Notes: generated by a model not told the origin, from the letters alone. Shown: positions 52,871 through 61,767, counted from the first letter of the stretch. The stretch: 64,000 bases of DNA from Rhodanobacter sp. (GCA_004322005.1 SCRF01000104.1:1-64000), one strand, 5' to 3'. Program-made: numbers and translations.

Positions 52871-53819
52871 AGGCGATGGGGTGCGCTGCGCGCACAGTTT
52901 CATTATATAAATGCGGGTAGCCGCTGACCTCCAGCTGTGCGGCATGACCGGCGACCCGCAGCCGTGCCGGCGCACCGAACGGCAGGGTGAGCTGGTCGGC
53001 GGCGTGGCCGTGCGGCAGCCCATCGACCACTGCAATGCCCGCCACGGCGCGGATCTGCGCAAACGCAGCCGCGAGGTCGTAGCCGTTGTCGCGCGCGCCG
53101 CTGCGGCAGTGGCTAAAACTGCCCAGCACCAGCGCGCGTTGCCTGCCCAGCACGCCGGACAGCTGCAGTTGGTAGAGCATCCGCTCGATCCGGAACGGGG
53201 CCTCGCCGACGTCCTCGACGAACAGGATGCCGCCGTCGATGCGCGGAAAATACGGCGTGCCGAGCAGACTGCACAGTACCGCGAGATTGCCGCCCCACAG
53301 CGGCCCCTGCACGTCGAGTTCGACCGCGCTGTCGGTGGACCATGTGGCTGCGGATGTGGCCGAAGTCAGCGTGGTCCAGAACTGCCGCCAGCTGAAATCG
53401 CTGCGCGGCTCGGCCCCCAGGTCCGCCAGCAGCGGCCCGCTGAACGTACACAGGCCGCTCTTCGCATACAGCGCCAGTTGCAGCGCGGTGAAGTCGCTGT
53501 GGCCGACCAGGGCGATCGGCGCGCCATGCAGCCGTTCGCGCAGTACGTCGTACTGCAGGTGCTGCAACAGCCGTGTCGCGCCGTAGCCGCCGCGGGTCAC
53601 CAGCGCGATATCCGGGAGTGTGTCCATGCTGGCCAGGGCATTGATGTCCGCGGCACGTTCGGCATCGCTGCCGGCGAAGCGCAGCTCGGCACGCTGCAAC
53701 ACCTCAAGCCCCTCCACCGCGCAACCGGCCTCGTGCAAGCGCGCCACACCGCGCGCCATCGCCGCGGGATCGTGCGGATAACCGGAAGGGGCGATCAGGC
53801 GGATGCGGGTGGCGATCAT
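52848..53819 (-). CDS. ldcA: Muramoyltetrapeptide carboxypeptidase (LD-carboxypeptidase)
   Basis: A 323-residue S66 family cytoplasmic peptidase that trims the terminal D-alanine from murein tetrapeptides during peptidoglycan recycling. The nucleophile Ser is in ALVGHSDFTALQ, preceded by VTRGGYGATRLL. The Glu is in FVEDVGEAPFRIERML and the His in LPHGHAADQLTLPFG. The N-terminus IRLIAPSGYPHD is typical. The last residues (PIASSPLGED) and the TGA stop are encoded by repeat DNA, so the C-terminus is probably altered but outside the catalytic core. Confidence 0.94.
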   Translation of the reverse strand: MIATRIRLIAPSGYPHDPAAMARGVARLHEAGCAVEGLEVLQRAELRFAGSDAERAADINALASMDTLPDIALVTRGGYGATRLLQHLQYDVLRERLHGAPIALVGHSDFTALQLALYAKSGLCTFSGPLLADLGAEPRSDFSWRQFWTTLTSATSAATWSTDSAVELDVQGPLWGGNLAVLCSLLGTPYFPRIDGGILFVEDVGEAPFRIERMLYQLQLSGVLGRQRALVLGSFSHCRSGARDNGYDLAAAFAQIRAVAGIAVVDGLPHGHAADQLTLPFGAPARLRVAGHAAQLEVSGYPHLYNETVRAAHPIASSPLGED

Positions 53820-53927
53820 GGGCTATGCCGGTTGGGTGGGTTGATTATGCGGTGAACAAGCGGCGTCGGCATGGCGCAATCGGGCCGCATCCGGGGTGCA
53901 GCAGCGCTCCGTGTGGGCGATATTGCC

Positions 53928-54011
53928 GTAGGAGCCCGCTTGCGGGCGATGCTCTTGTTTTGAATCTCCCAAACATCAAAACAAGAGCATCGCCCGCAAG
54001 CGGGCTCCTAC
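53928..54011. repeat. Family A palindromic repeat, CCCGC variant
   Basis: Arms GTAGGAGCCCGCTTGCGGGC and GCCCGCAAGCGGGCTCCTAC, with extended stem ATGCTCTTGTTTTGA...TCAAAACAAGAGCAT. It ends about 20 bases from the ribBA stop. Confidence 0.88.
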
Positions 54012-54030
54012 GGGTTTTGCGCAAGGCCGG

Positions 54031-55122
54031 TCACACGTATTCGACCACCTCCAGCCCGAAGCCGGCCAGGCCGACCAGCTTGCGCGGGGTGCCGAGCACG
54101 CGCAGGTGATGCACGCCCAGATCCAGCAGCATCTGCGCGCCGAGGCCGAGCTGACGCCACTCCTGCTGCTGCACTTCCTCTGGCGCCTGGGTGCCGGGCT
54201 GGCGGTTGAGCCGGGCCAGCAGCGCTTCGGGGGTGTCCTCGCCGGACAGCACCAGCAGCACGCCGCGATCCTCGTCGTCGATGCGGCGCAGCGCGGCGGT
54301 GACGGTGAGGCCCAGGTCGTCGCGTTTCAGATGCAGCACGTCGGACAGCGTGTTGCGCACGTGCACGCGGGTGAGCACCGGCGCGCCGTCGTCGACGGTG
54401 CCGCGCACCAGCGCGAAGTGCACGCCACGGCGGATCACGTCGCGATACGCCACCAGGCGGAACGCGCCGAACTCGGTATGCACGTCTTCCTCGTGCACGC
54501 GCTGCACGGTTTTTTCGGTTTCCAGCCGGTAGCGGATCAGGTCGGCGATCGAACCGATCTTCAGGCCATGCTTGCGCGCGAAGATTTCCAGCTCGGGACG
54601 GCGCGCCATCGAGCCGTCCTCGTGCAGCACTTCGATCAATACCGCCGAGGGTTCCAGCCCCGCCAGCGCGGCCAGGTCGCAGCCGGCCTCGGTGTGGCCG
54701 GCGCGGGTCAGCACGCCGCCGGGCTGTGCGGTGAGCGGAAAGATGTGGCCGGGCTGGGTCAGGTCCTGCGGCTTCGCATCGGCCTTCACCGCGACCTGGA
54801 TGGTGCGTGCGCGATCGTGCGCCGAGATGCCGGTGGTGACGCCCGCGGCCGCCTCGATCGAGACGGTGAAGTTGGTGTGGTAAGCCGAGGTGTTGTCGCT
54901 GACCATCGGCTTCAGGCCGAGCTGGCGCGTGCGTTGCTCGGTCAGCGTGACGCAGACCAGCCCGCGCGCCTCGCGCACCATGAAGTTGATGTCTTCGGCG
55001 CGGACCTTCTCGGCAGCCATGATCAGGTCGCCCTCGTTCTCGCGGTCCTCGTCGTCGAGGAACACCACCATGCGGCCGGCGCGGATGTCGTCGAGGATTT
55101 CGGGGATGGTGTTGAAGGGCAT
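54031..55122 (-). CDS. ribBA: DHBP synthase RibB fused to degenerate GTP cyclohydrolase II-like domain
   Basis: A 363-residue protein. Residues 1-200 are 3,4-dihydroxy-2-butanone 4-phosphate synthase with intact motifs ([48 protein letters not shown]). Residues about 205-363 resemble GTP cyclohydrolase II but lack the zinc-binding Cys-x-Cys arrangement: where VHSECLTGD and CDCG are expected the sequence reads [19 protein letters not shown], and the GIGL stretch is missing. RibB activity is therefore expected and RibA activity is not; a separate ribA should exist elsewhere. Second gene of the FMN-riboswitch unit. Confidence 0.93.
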   Translation of the reverse strand: MPFNTIPEILDDIRAGRMVVFLDDEDRENEGDLIMAAEKVRAEDINFMVREARGLVCVTLTEQRTRQLGLKPMVSDNTSAYHTNFTVSIEAAAGVTTGISAHDRARTIQVAVKADAKPQDLTQPGHIFPLTAQPGGVLTRAGHTEAGCDLAALAGLEPSAVLIEVLHEDGSMARRPELEIFARKHGLKIGSIADLIRYRLETEKTVQRVHEEDVHTEFGAFRLVAYRDVIRRGVHFALVRGTVDDGAPVLTRVHVRNTLSDVLHLKRDDLGLTVTAALRRIDDEDRGVLLVLSGEDTPEALLARLNRQPGTQAPEEVQQQEWRQLGLGAQMLLDLGVHHLRVLGTPRKLVGLAGFGLEVVEYV

Positions 55123-55151
55123 GGGGTCAGTCCTGGAAAGTTTTGATGAAT

Positions 55152-55244
55152 GACGGAGAGGGAGGAGTGAGAAGTGGGAGAAGAGCAACGCCACGCAGGC
55201 TCTCTCTCACTACTCACTTCTCACTCCTCTTCCCTCACTTCTCG
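55152..55244. repeat. Family E inverted repeat
   Basis: GGGAGGAGTGAGAAGTGGGA-GAAGAGC and CTCACTTCTCACTCCTCTTC-CCTCACTT form inverted arms around a 25-base centre between ribE and ribBA. It shares its arm with the nrdB 5' end. Confidence 0.75.
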
Positions 55245-55248
55245 CCTT

Positions 55249-55890
55249 TCAGGCGAAGCCGTGTTGTTGCAGGAACGCTTCATCGAGCTTCGGCACCTCG
55301 CCGCTGGACAGCAGCCGCTCGACATAGCGCGCGATCACGTCCACCTCGATGTTCACCGCATCGCCCACGCGCCGCGCATGAAACGCGGTGTGCTCGACCG
55401 TGTGCGGGATCAGGTTGACGCCGAAGCGCGTGCCGGCCACTTCGTTGACGGTGAGGCTGGTGCCGTCGATGCACACCGACCCCTTCGCCGCGATATAGCG
55501 AGAAGTCGCCGCCGGCACCTCGAACGTCCAGCGCTGCGAACGGCCGTCCGGCACGATCGATACCACTTTGCCGAGGCCATCGACGTGGCCCGAAACCAGG
55601 TGGCCGCCAAGCCGGTCGGCGAGGCGCAAGGCCTTTTCCAGGTTCACCGGATCGCCGGCCTTGAGCTGGCCCAGCGAAGTCAGCGCCAGCGTCTCGTTGG
55701 AAACGTCGGCACTGAAGCCACGCGGCTCAAGCGCCACCGCGGTGAGGCACACGCCGGAGACGGCGATCGAGTCGCCCAACTGCACGTCGGCCAGATCGAG
55801 GTCGGTGGTGTCGACTGTCAGCCGCACATCGCCGCCACGCCGCTCCAGCCGCGCGATGCGGCCCACGCTCTGGATGATGCCGGTGAACAT
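55249..55890 (-). CDS. ribE: Riboflavin synthase, alpha subunit
   Basis: A 213-residue enzyme that dismutates two lumazines to riboflavin. It shows the internal duplication: MFTGIIQSVGRIARLERRGG with LGDSIAVSGVCLTAVAL, and GGHLVSGHVDGLGKVVSIVP with GSVCIDGTSLTVNEVAG. The C-terminal helix is IEVDVIARYVERLL. ATG 55890 (MFTGI) is the universal start. Under control of the upstream FMN riboswitch, with a family A repeat in the leader between. Confidence 0.96.
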   Translation of the reverse strand: MFTGIIQSVGRIARLERRGGDVRLTVDTTDLDLADVQLGDSIAVSGVCLTAVALEPRGFSADVSNETLALTSLGQLKAGDPVNLEKALRLADRLGGHLVSGHVDGLGKVVSIVPDGRSQRWTFEVPAATSRYIAAKGSVCIDGTSLTVNEVAGTRFGVNLIPHTVEHTAFHARRVGDAVNIEVDVIARYVERLLSSGEVPKLDEAFLQQHGFA

Positions 55891-55903
55891 CAGCGCACCT
55901 CCG

Positions 55904-55981
55904 GTAGGAGCGCACCCTGTGCGCGAATGCTCTTGCTCTGGATGCCGGCAAAGAGCATTCGCGCACAGGGTGCGCTCCTAC
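55904..55981. repeat. Family A palindromic repeat in ribE leader
   Basis: Arms GTAGGAGCGCACCCTGTGCG and CGCACAGGGTGCGCTCCTAC only 14 bases upstream of the ribE ATG. The GGTAGGAG at its boundary does not serve ribE, since it is on the other strand; the complement (CTCCTACC) precedes the ribE ribosome binding region. Confidence 0.85.
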
Positions 55982-56078
55982 CCGCTTGCCTGGACGGGAT
56001 GCTCAAGGTTTCCTGGAAGCGGATGTTCCGGAGAGTGCCGCTGATGTTCATGCAACGTTTCCCGCGCTCAAGTCTGCG

Positions 56079-56101
56079 AAAAACGCCTCAAGGCATGAGG
56101 C
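56079..56101 (-). terminator. Intrinsic terminator of the FMN riboswitch
   Basis: On the minus strand GCCTCA-TGCCT-TGAGGC followed by GTTTTTCG. It lies about 30 bases after the aptamer, the expected place for an attenuation terminator. Confidence 0.75.
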
Positions 56102-56133
56102 AGGCGCGCGGCCGCGAAGCCATGCACCTGGCC

Positions 56134-56331
56134 GTCTTCTCTTTATCCGGACTGTGAGGCAGCAGTTGCCCGCTGCCAACCGTCGGCTCCGGCATCGGAC
56201 CGGATCTGCTGACCCTTCGCCGACCCCTTGAAGGTTCGCCGAAGGCGCTCGCGGGCTCGTTGTCAGAACAGCCTGTACCAAGCCGCCTTTCAACCTACCG
56301 CCGGTGGGGAATTTCGCCCCGCCCTGAAGAC
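56134..56331 (-). promoter_or_regulatory. FMN riboswitch (RFN element)
   Basis: Minus-strand sequence has the conserved blocks TCTTCAGGGCGGGGCGAAAT, TCCCCACCGGCGGTA, AGCCCGCGAGCG, GGTCAGCAGATCCGGT and the closing AGTCCGGATAAAGAGAAGA, in the correct order. FMN binding should favour the terminator downstream and stop ribE-ribBA transcription. Confidence 0.96.
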
Positions 56332-56366
56332 GTTGTGTGTGAATTTCCGGCCAGGCCGGAGCCCGC

Positions 56367-56375
56367 AGTCTAGCA
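56367..56375 (-). promoter_or_regulatory. Possible extended -10 promoter of the riboswitch transcript
   Basis: TGCTAGACT on the minus strand gives an extended -10 box about 35 bases before the aptamer. No good -35 box is seen. Confidence 0.4.
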
Positions 56376-56441
56376 CTGACCGCGAACCACCTGCCGGCAA
56401 GCGATTGCGATGCAGCGTTCGCTGCGCGGGACGGTGATCGC

Positions 56442-57590
56442 TCAGACCGGACGCAGGCGCAGGCGCCAGTCGCTGCCGAGCTGGCGCTGCTCGATGGTCT
56501 GCAGCCGCCAGCGTGCCGCCATGTCGGTCAGCGTCGGCAGGTGCAGCAACGCTCGCGCGCTGTCGCCCAGCAGCAGCGGCGCGACGTAGAGCAGCAGTTC
56601 GTCGACCAGGCCCGCGGCGAACAGCGCGCCGCACAGGGTCGGTCCCGCTTCGACCTGCACCTCGTTGCAGCCGCGGCCGGCCAGCAGCGCGAGCACGGCC
56701 TGCAGGTCGAGCCCGTCGCCCTGCCCTGGCACCACGATCCGCTCCACCCTGGCGAAGCGATCGTCGGTGGGGATGGCATCGGCAGCGTGCAGAACCAGTG
56801 TCGGCGCTTCGCCATCCAGAACATGGCTGGCGGCCGGGGTGCGTAGACGGCGATCCAGCACGACCCGCAGGGACGGAACCTGCCCTTCAGCCCAGCCCTC
56901 TCCCGGCCGGGGTGAGGAAGTCCTGCGCGCTTCGGCGGGCCGTGCTTCGTCCAGTCGCACCGTCAGTCGAGGGTCATCGGCCAGCACCGTGCCGCTGCCG
57001 GTGAGGATCGCCGAGCTGCGCGCGCGCCAGCGCTGCACATCGGCGCGCGCGGGCTCGCCGGTGATCCATTTCGATTCGCCGTTGGCCAGCGCGGTACGGC
57101 CGTCCAGGCTCATCGCCAGCTTCACCCGCACCCACGGGCGACCGCACTCGATGCGGCGGAAGAAGCCGATGTTGAGCTCGCGCGCGGCCTCGCGCAGCAG
57201 GCCGGTCTCGACCGCAATGCCAGCTGCGCGCAACTTGCCGATACCGCGGCCGTCGACCTCCGGGAACGGGTCCTCGGCGGCGATCACCACGCGCGCCACG
57301 CCGGCGGCGACCAGCGCGTCGGCGCACGGCGGCGTGCGGCCGTGGTGCGCGCACGGTTCCAGCGTCACATAGGCGGTCGCGCCGCGCGCACGCTCGCCCG
57401 CCGCGCGCAATGCGAACACTTCGGCATGCGGTCCGCCGGCACGCCGATGCCAACCTTCGCCGACAACCGCATCGCCGAACGCGATCACGCAACCCACGCG
57501 GGGATTCGGCCGGGTGGTGTACAGGCCGCGCCCGGCCAGACGCAGGGCGTGCGCCATGTGGGCGTGATCGCTGGCCGAGAAATCCATCAT
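56442..57590 (-). CDS. ribD: Bifunctional riboflavin biosynthesis deaminase/reductase RibD
   Basis: A 382-residue protein. The deaminase domain (1-145) has the zinc motif GGPHAEVFALR and TLEPCAHHGRTPPCADAL. The reductase domain (about 150-382) has VRVKLAMSLDGRTALANGES, then LTGSGTVLADDPRLTVR, and EVQVEAGPTLCGALFAAGL. It catalyses steps two and three of riboflavin synthesis. ATG 57590 or the adjacent 57587. About 20 residues (TSSPRPGEGWAEGQV) between DDPRLTVR and LRVVLDRRL are encoded by a family D-like repeat and are not typical of RibD. It lies between nrdR and the FMN riboswitch, so it is not itself behind the switch. Confidence 0.95.
   Translation of the reverse strand: MMDFSASDHAHMAHALRLAGRGLYTTRPNPRVGCVIAFGDAVVGEGWHRRAGGPHAEVFALRAAGERARGATAYVTLEPCAHHGRTPPCADALVAAGVARVVIAAEDPFPEVDGRGIGKLRAAGIAVETGLLREAARELNIGFFRRIECGRPWVRVKLAMSLDGRTALANGESKWITGEPARADVQRWRARSSAILTGSGTVLADDPRLTVRLDEARPAEARRTSSPRPGEGWAEGQVPSLRVVLDRRLRTPAASHVLDGEAPTLVLHAADAIPTDDRFARVERIVVPGQGDGLDLQAVLALLAGRGCNEVQVEAGPTLCGALFAAGLVDELLLYVAPLLLGDSARALLHLPTLTDMAARWRLQTIEQRQLGSDWRLRLRPV
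56881..56945. repeat. Family D-like repeat inside ribD
   Basis: CCTTCAGCCCAGCCCTCTCC-CGGCCGGGGTGAGG within the ribD frame. It resembles the intergenic CCCTCTCCC/GGGGTGAGGG blocks at 20993-21030. Confidence 0.6.
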
Positions 57591-57595
57591 CGCCG

Positions 57596-57671
57596 GTAGG
57601 AGCGCACCCTGTGCGCGATGGCTCTTTGCGACATCCTGCACCCGTGTTCGCGCACAGAGTGCGCTCCTACG
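57596..57671. repeat. Family A palindromic repeat between nrdR and ribD
   Basis: Arms GTAGGAGCGCACCCTGTGCG and CGCACAGAGTGCGCTCCTAC, fitting almost exactly in the 90-base gap: nine bases from the nrdR stop and five from the ribD start. Confidence 0.85.
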
Positions 57672-57680
57672 GTGGCGACG

Positions 57681-58193
57681 TCATTTGCCGGCATGTTTGC
57701 CGTCACCGAGCAGCGGCAGCTGCAGGCCGTCCAGTTCCGGCAGGTCGCGTTCGAGTTTCTCGATTTCTTCGCGGAACGCCTGCATGTCCTCGAATTTGCG
57801 GTAGACCGAAGCGAAACGCACGTAGGCGACCTGGTCGAGCTTTTTCAGTTCACGCATCACCAGCTCGCCGAGCTGGCGCGAGGGCACCTCGCGCTCGCCG
57901 CTCTTGCGCAGGTCGTTGATGATGGTGCGCACCGAGCTGTCCACGTCGCGGCTGGGCACGGGCCGCTTCTGCAGCGCGCGCTCGAAACTCACCCGCAGCT
58001 TGCGCTCGTCGAACACCTCGCGCCGCTCGCCGCTCTTGACGATCGCCGGCAACTTCAGCTCGGCGGTCTCGTAGGTGTTGAAGCGTTCGCCGCACTGCGG
58101 GCACTCGCGCCGGCGCCGCACGGTGCTGCCGTCCTCGGTCAGACGCGAGTCGATCACGCGGGTGTCTTCGTGCTGGCAGAAGGGGCAATGCAT
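57681..58193 (-). CDS. nrdR: Transcriptional repressor NrdR
   Basis: A 170-residue regulator of ribonucleotide reductase genes. The N-terminal zinc ribbon is [20 protein letters not shown] followed by [18 protein letters not shown] (four Cys in two CxxC pairs). The ATP-cone spans about 50-140 ([20 protein letters not shown]), which senses ATP/dATP. Family length is about 150; the C-terminal tail rich in Glu and Lys is slightly longer here. It lies between glyA and ribD, a common arrangement. Its target boxes are visible upstream of nrdA at 36386-36433. Confidence 0.97.
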   Translation of the reverse strand: MHCPFCQHEDTRVIDSRLTEDGSTVRRRRECPQCGERFNTYETAELKLPAIVKSGERREVFDERKLRVSFERALQKRPVPSRDVDSSVRTIINDLRKSGEREVPSRQLGELVMRELKKLDQVAYVRFASVYRKFEDMQAFREEIEKLERDLPELDGLQLPLLGDGKHAGK

Positions 58194-58198
58194 CAAGT

Positions 58199-58340
58199 AG
58201 GGACTGGGGACCGGGGACCGGGAACCGGACAATGGCAAGCACGCGACCTTCGCTCACTTGGCAGCCAGAGACAACCCAAACGGGCACCGGATGCCCGGAG
58301 TCTCTCCGGTCCCCGGTCCCTGGTCCCCGGTCCCAAGTGC
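58199..58340. repeat. Family F GGGACCGG inverted repeat
   Basis: GGGACTGGGGACCGGGGACC-GGGAACCGG on the left and CCGGTCCCCGGTCCCTGGTC-CCCGGTCCC on the right fill the glyA-nrdR gap. The arms are themselves short tandem repeats. Confidence 0.75.
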
Positions 58341-59609
58341 TTAGCCATACACCGGAAACTTCTTGCACTGCGCCTCGACCTTCGCGCGCACCGCGGCGAT
58401 CACCGCCTCGTCGCCCGGTGCGTCCAGCAGGTCGCAAATCCAGTTCGCCAGTTCGACCGCGTCGGCTTCCAGGTAGCCGCGGGTGGTGATGGCGGGAGTC
58501 CCCACGCGCAGGCCGGAAGTCACGAAGGGTTTGCGCGGGTCGTTCGGCACGGCGTTCTTGTTGACGGTGATGTGCGCCTTGCCCAGTGCCGCTTCCGCGT
58601 CCTTGCCGGTCACGTCCTTGCCGATCATGTCGACCAGCATCAGATGGTTTTCGGTGCCGCCGGAAACGATCTTGTAGCCGCGTGCGATGAAAGTCTTCGC
58701 CATCGCCTTGGCGTTCTTCACCACCTGCGCCTGATAGGTCTTGAAGGCCGGTTCCAGTGCCTCCTTGAACGCCACCGCCTTGGCCGCGATCACGTGCATC
58801 AGCGGGCCGCCCTGGATGCCGGGGAACACGATCGACTGCAGCTTCTTCTCGATCTCCTCGCCAGCCTGCCCCATTCCGGCGTGACTGGCCACGATGAAAC
58901 CGCCGCGTGGGCCGCGCAGGGTTTTGTGGGTGGTCGAAGTGACCACGTGCGCATGCGGCAGTGGGCTGGGATACACGCCGGCGGCGATCAGGCCGGCGAC
59001 GTGCGCCATGTCCACGAACAGGTATGCACCGACCTTGTCGGCGATCGCGCGGAAGCGCGCCCAGTCCAGCACCTGCGAGTAGGCGCTGAAGCCGGCCACG
59101 ACCATCTTCGGCTGGTGCAGGGCGGCGAGGCGTTCGACTTCGTCGTAGTCGATCAGGCCGTTCTCGTCGACGCCGTACTGCACGGCATTGAAGATCTTGC
59201 CGGAGAAGTTGACCTTGGCACCGTGGGTGAGGTGGCCCCCGTGGGCCAGCGACATGCCCAGGATGGTGTCGCCGGGCTGCAGCAGCGCGAAGTACACCGC
59301 CTGGTTGGCCTGTGACCCGGAATGCGGCTGCACGTTGGCGTAAGTCGCGCCGAACAGCTGCTTCAATCGCTCGATCGCCAGGCGCTCGGCCACGTCGACG
59401 TATTCGCAGCCGCCGTAGTAGCGCTTGCCGGGATAGCCCTCGGCGTACTTGTTGGTGAGCTTGGAGCCCTGCGCTTCCATCACCCGCGGGCTGGCATAGT
59501 TCTCCGAGGCGATCAGCTCGACGTGATCCTCCTGGCGCCGGCCTTCATCGGCAATGGCCTTGGCCAGTTCGTCGTCGTAACCGGCGATGGTGCAGTCCTT
59601 GGGGAACAT
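58341..59609 (-). CDS. glyA: Serine hydroxymethyltransferase
   Basis: A 422-residue PLP enzyme interconverting serine and glycine and charging tetrahydrofolate with one-carbon units. The N-terminus [20 protein letters not shown] is followed by [20 protein letters not shown]. The PLP Lys is in [16 protein letters not shown], and [20 protein letters not shown] is highly conserved. ATG 59609 ([15 protein letters not shown]) was chosen; further upstream is repeat sequence. First gene of glyA-nrdR-ribD. Confidence 0.97.
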   Translation of the reverse strand: MFPKDCTIAGYDDELAKAIADEGRRQEDHVELIASENYASPRVMEAQGSKLTNKYAEGYPGKRYYGGCEYVDVAERLAIERLKQLFGATYANVQPHSGSQANQAVYFALLQPGDTILGMSLAHGGHLTHGAKVNFSGKIFNAVQYGVDENGLIDYDEVERLAALHQPKMVVAGFSAYSQVLDWARFRAIADKVGAYLFVDMAHVAGLIAAGVYPSPLPHAHVVTSTTHKTLRGPRGGFIVASHAGMGQAGEEIEKKLQSIVFPGIQGGPLMHVIAAKAVAFKEALEPAFKTYQAQVVKNAKAMAKTFIARGYKIVSGGTENHLMLVDMIGKDVTGKDAEAALGKAHITVNKNAVPNDPRKPFVTSGLRVGTPAITTRGYLEADAVELANWICDLLDAPGDEAVIAAVRAKVEAQCKKFPVYG

Positions 59610-59691
59610 TCTGACCTCGGGAGTTGGCAAGCGGGGACAAGCGCGAAATTGTAGCGCCGCGGAGCCCTTGCGGCCACCGACGCCGCCTGCC

Positions 59692-59774
59692 GTAGGAGCG
59701 CACCCTGTGCGCGAATGCTCTTGTTCTTGCGGACGTTTCGACAAGAGCATTCGCGCACAGGGTGCGCTCCTGCG
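59692..59774. repeat. Family A palindromic repeat
   Basis: Arms CGTAGGAGCGCACCCTGTGC and GCACAGGGTGCGCTCCTGCG with stem extension GAATGCTCTTGT...ACAAGAGCATTC, between divergent glyA and ettA. Confidence 0.88.
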
Positions 59775-59877
59775 GCGAATCGAGGCATTCAAGGTGCCCT
59801 ATAATGCGCGGTTCAGCAATTCACCATTCCAGCGCCAGCCTCGTCGAGGTGGCGCGGCGCACGCCTCCGGAGACTCC

Positions 59878-61545
59878 ATGAGCTCGCAATACATCTACAC
59901 CATGAACGGGGTGAGCAAGATCGTCCCGCCGAAACGGCAGATCATCAAGGACATCTCGCTCAGCTTTTTCCCCGGCGCCAAGATCGGCCTGCTCGGCGTC
60001 AACGGCGCGGGCAAGTCCACCGTGCTGAAGATCATGGCCGGCGTGGACACCGACTTCCAGGGCGAGGCACGCGCGCAGCCGGGCACCAAGATCGGTTACC
60101 TGGCGCAGGAGCCGCAGCTCGATCCGGAAAAGACCGTGCGCGAGGCGGTCGAGGAAGGCGTCGCCGAGATCCTCGATGCGCAGCAGCGCCTCGACGAGAT
60201 CTACGCGGCCTACGCCGAGGAAGGCGCCGACTTCGACAAGCTGGCCACCGAGCAGCAGAAGCTGGAAAACCTGCTCGCCGCCAACGACGCGCATGCGCTG
60301 GAGCGCCAGCTGGAAGTGGCCGCCGACGCACTGCGGCTGCCACCGTGGGACGCCAAGATCGGCCCGCTGTCCGGCGGCGAGAAGCGCCGCGTGGCGCTGT
60401 GCCGCCTGCTGCTGTCCAAGCCGGACATGCTGCTGCTGGACGAGCCGACCAACCATCTGGATGCCGAGTCGGTCGACTGGCTGGAGCAGTTCCTGCACGA
60501 CTATCCGGGCACCGTGGTGGCGGTGACGCATGACCGTTATTTCCTCGACAACGCGGCGGAGTGGATCCTCGAACTCGACCGCGGCCGCGGCATTCCGTGG
60601 AAGGGCAACTACACCGAGTGGCTGGAACAGAAAGGTGCGCGTCTGGCGCGCGAGGAGTCCGCCGAAAAGGGCCGCCAAAAAGCCCTTGCACGGGAACTCG
60701 AGTGGGTGCGGTCGGCCGCCAAGGGCCGTCAGTCCAAGGGCAAGGCGCGCATCAACCGCTTCGAGGAACTGAACTCGGTCGAGTACCAGAAGCGCAACGA
60801 GACCAACGAGCTGTACATCCCGCCGGGCGAACGCCTGGGCCAGGAAGTGATCGAATTCAAGCACGTCAGCAAGTCGTTCGGCGACCGCCTGCTGATCGAC
60901 GATATTTCGTTCAAGGTGCCGCCGGGCGCGATCATCGGCGTGATCGGCCCGAACGGCGCCGGCAAGTCCACGCTGTTCAAGCTGATCACCGGCCAGGAAA
61001 CACCGGACCAGGGCGAAGTGAAGATCGGCCACACCGTGCAACTGGCCTACGTCGATCAGTCGCGCGACAACCTCGACGGCAAGAAGAACGTGTGGCAGGA
61101 AGTGTCCGGCGGCGCCGACATCATCACCATCGGCAAGTACGAATTGCAGTCACGCGCCTACATCGGCCGCTTCAACTTCAAGGGCACCGACCAGCAGAAA
61201 CTGGTCGGCAGCCTGTCCGGCGGCGAGCGCGGCCGCCTGCACCTGGCCAAGACCCTGATGCAGGGCGGCAACGTGCTGCTGCTCGACGAGCCGTCCAACG
61301 ATCTGGACGTGGAGACCCTGCGCGCGCTGGAAGACGCGATGCTGGAATTTCCCGGCTGCGTGATGGTGATCTCGCACGACCGCTGGTTCCTCGACCGCGT
61401 CGCCACCCACATCATCGCCTTCGAAGGCGACTCGCACGTCGAGTTCTTCCCCGGCAACTACAACGAGTACGAGGCCGACAAGAAGCGTCGCCTCGGCGAG
61501 GAAGGCGCGCGGCCGCACCGGGTGAAGTACAAGAAGCTGGCCTGA
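59878..61545 (+). CDS. ettA: Energy-dependent translational throttle protein EttA
   Basis: A 555-residue ABC-F protein with two ATPase domains and no membrane part. It gates the first translocation step of the 70S ribosome according to ATP/ADP. Walker A motifs are GLLGVNGAGKSTVL and GVIGPNGAGKSTLF, signatures LSGGEKRRVALC and LSGGERGRLHLA, Walker B MLLLDEPTNHLDAE and VLLLDEPSNDLDVE. The arm domain (about 95-140) and the P-site-contacting linker (KQKALARELEWVR region, about 255-300) are present. ATG 59878 gives MSSQYIYTMNGVSKIVPPKR, the expected start; upstream open frame is repeat. Confidence 0.96.
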   Translation: MSSQYIYTMNGVSKIVPPKRQIIKDISLSFFPGAKIGLLGVNGAGKSTVLKIMAGVDTDFQGEARAQPGTKIGYLAQEPQLDPEKTVREAVEEGVAEILDAQQRLDEIYAAYAEEGADFDKLATEQQKLENLLAANDAHALERQLEVAADALRLPPWDAKIGPLSGGEKRRVALCRLLLSKPDMLLLDEPTNHLDAESVDWLEQFLHDYPGTVVAVTHDRYFLDNAAEWILELDRGRGIPWKGNYTEWLEQKGARLAREESAEKGRQKALARELEWVRSAAKGRQSKGKARINRFEELNSVEYQKRNETNELYIPPGERLGQEVIEFKHVSKSFGDRLLIDDISFKVPPGAIIGVIGPNGAGKSTLFKLITGQETPDQGEVKIGHTVQLAYVDQSRDNLDGKKNVWQEVSGGADIITIGKYELQSRAYIGRFNFKGTDQQKLVGSLSGGERGRLHLAKTLMQGGNVLLLDEPSNDLDVETLRALEDAMLEFPGCVMVISHDRWFLDRVATHIIAFEGDSHVEFFPGNYNEYEADKKRRLGEEGARPHRVKYKKLA

Positions 61546-61551
61546 CTTATT

Positions 61552-61598
61552 CGGGATTCGGGATTCGGGACTCGGGACTCGGGACTCGGGACTCGGAA
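61552..61598. repeat. CGGGATT/CGGGACT short tandem repeat
   Basis: Three units ATTCGGG then four units ACTCGGG run head to tail right after the ettA stop. Related in style to family F. Confidence 0.8.
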
Positions 61599-61619
61599 GA
61601 GCGTAAAACTTCCACGCTT

Positions 61620-61732
61620 GTCATCCCGGCGAAAGCCGGGATCCAGTGAAATACTCGTGCGAAGCACTCCTTGTGGGTTTTGGGTGCTTCGCACGTTTCC
61701 CAAACTGGATTCCGGCCTTCACCGGAATGACG
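61620..61732. repeat. Family B palindromic repeat
   Basis: Arms GTCATCCCGGCGAAAGCCGG-GATCCAG and CTGGATTCCGGCCTTCACCGGAATGAC, with inner stem TGCGAAGCACTCC...TGCTTCGCA, between ettA and pyrF. Confidence 0.85.
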
Positions 61733-61767
61733 AACAACGGAACTATTCGGTTATCCGGAGATATGAC

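Noticed and set aside
59610-59792. Longer N-terminus for glyA
   Set aside because: The extra frame consists of repeat sequence; [15 protein letters not shown] matches the usual start.
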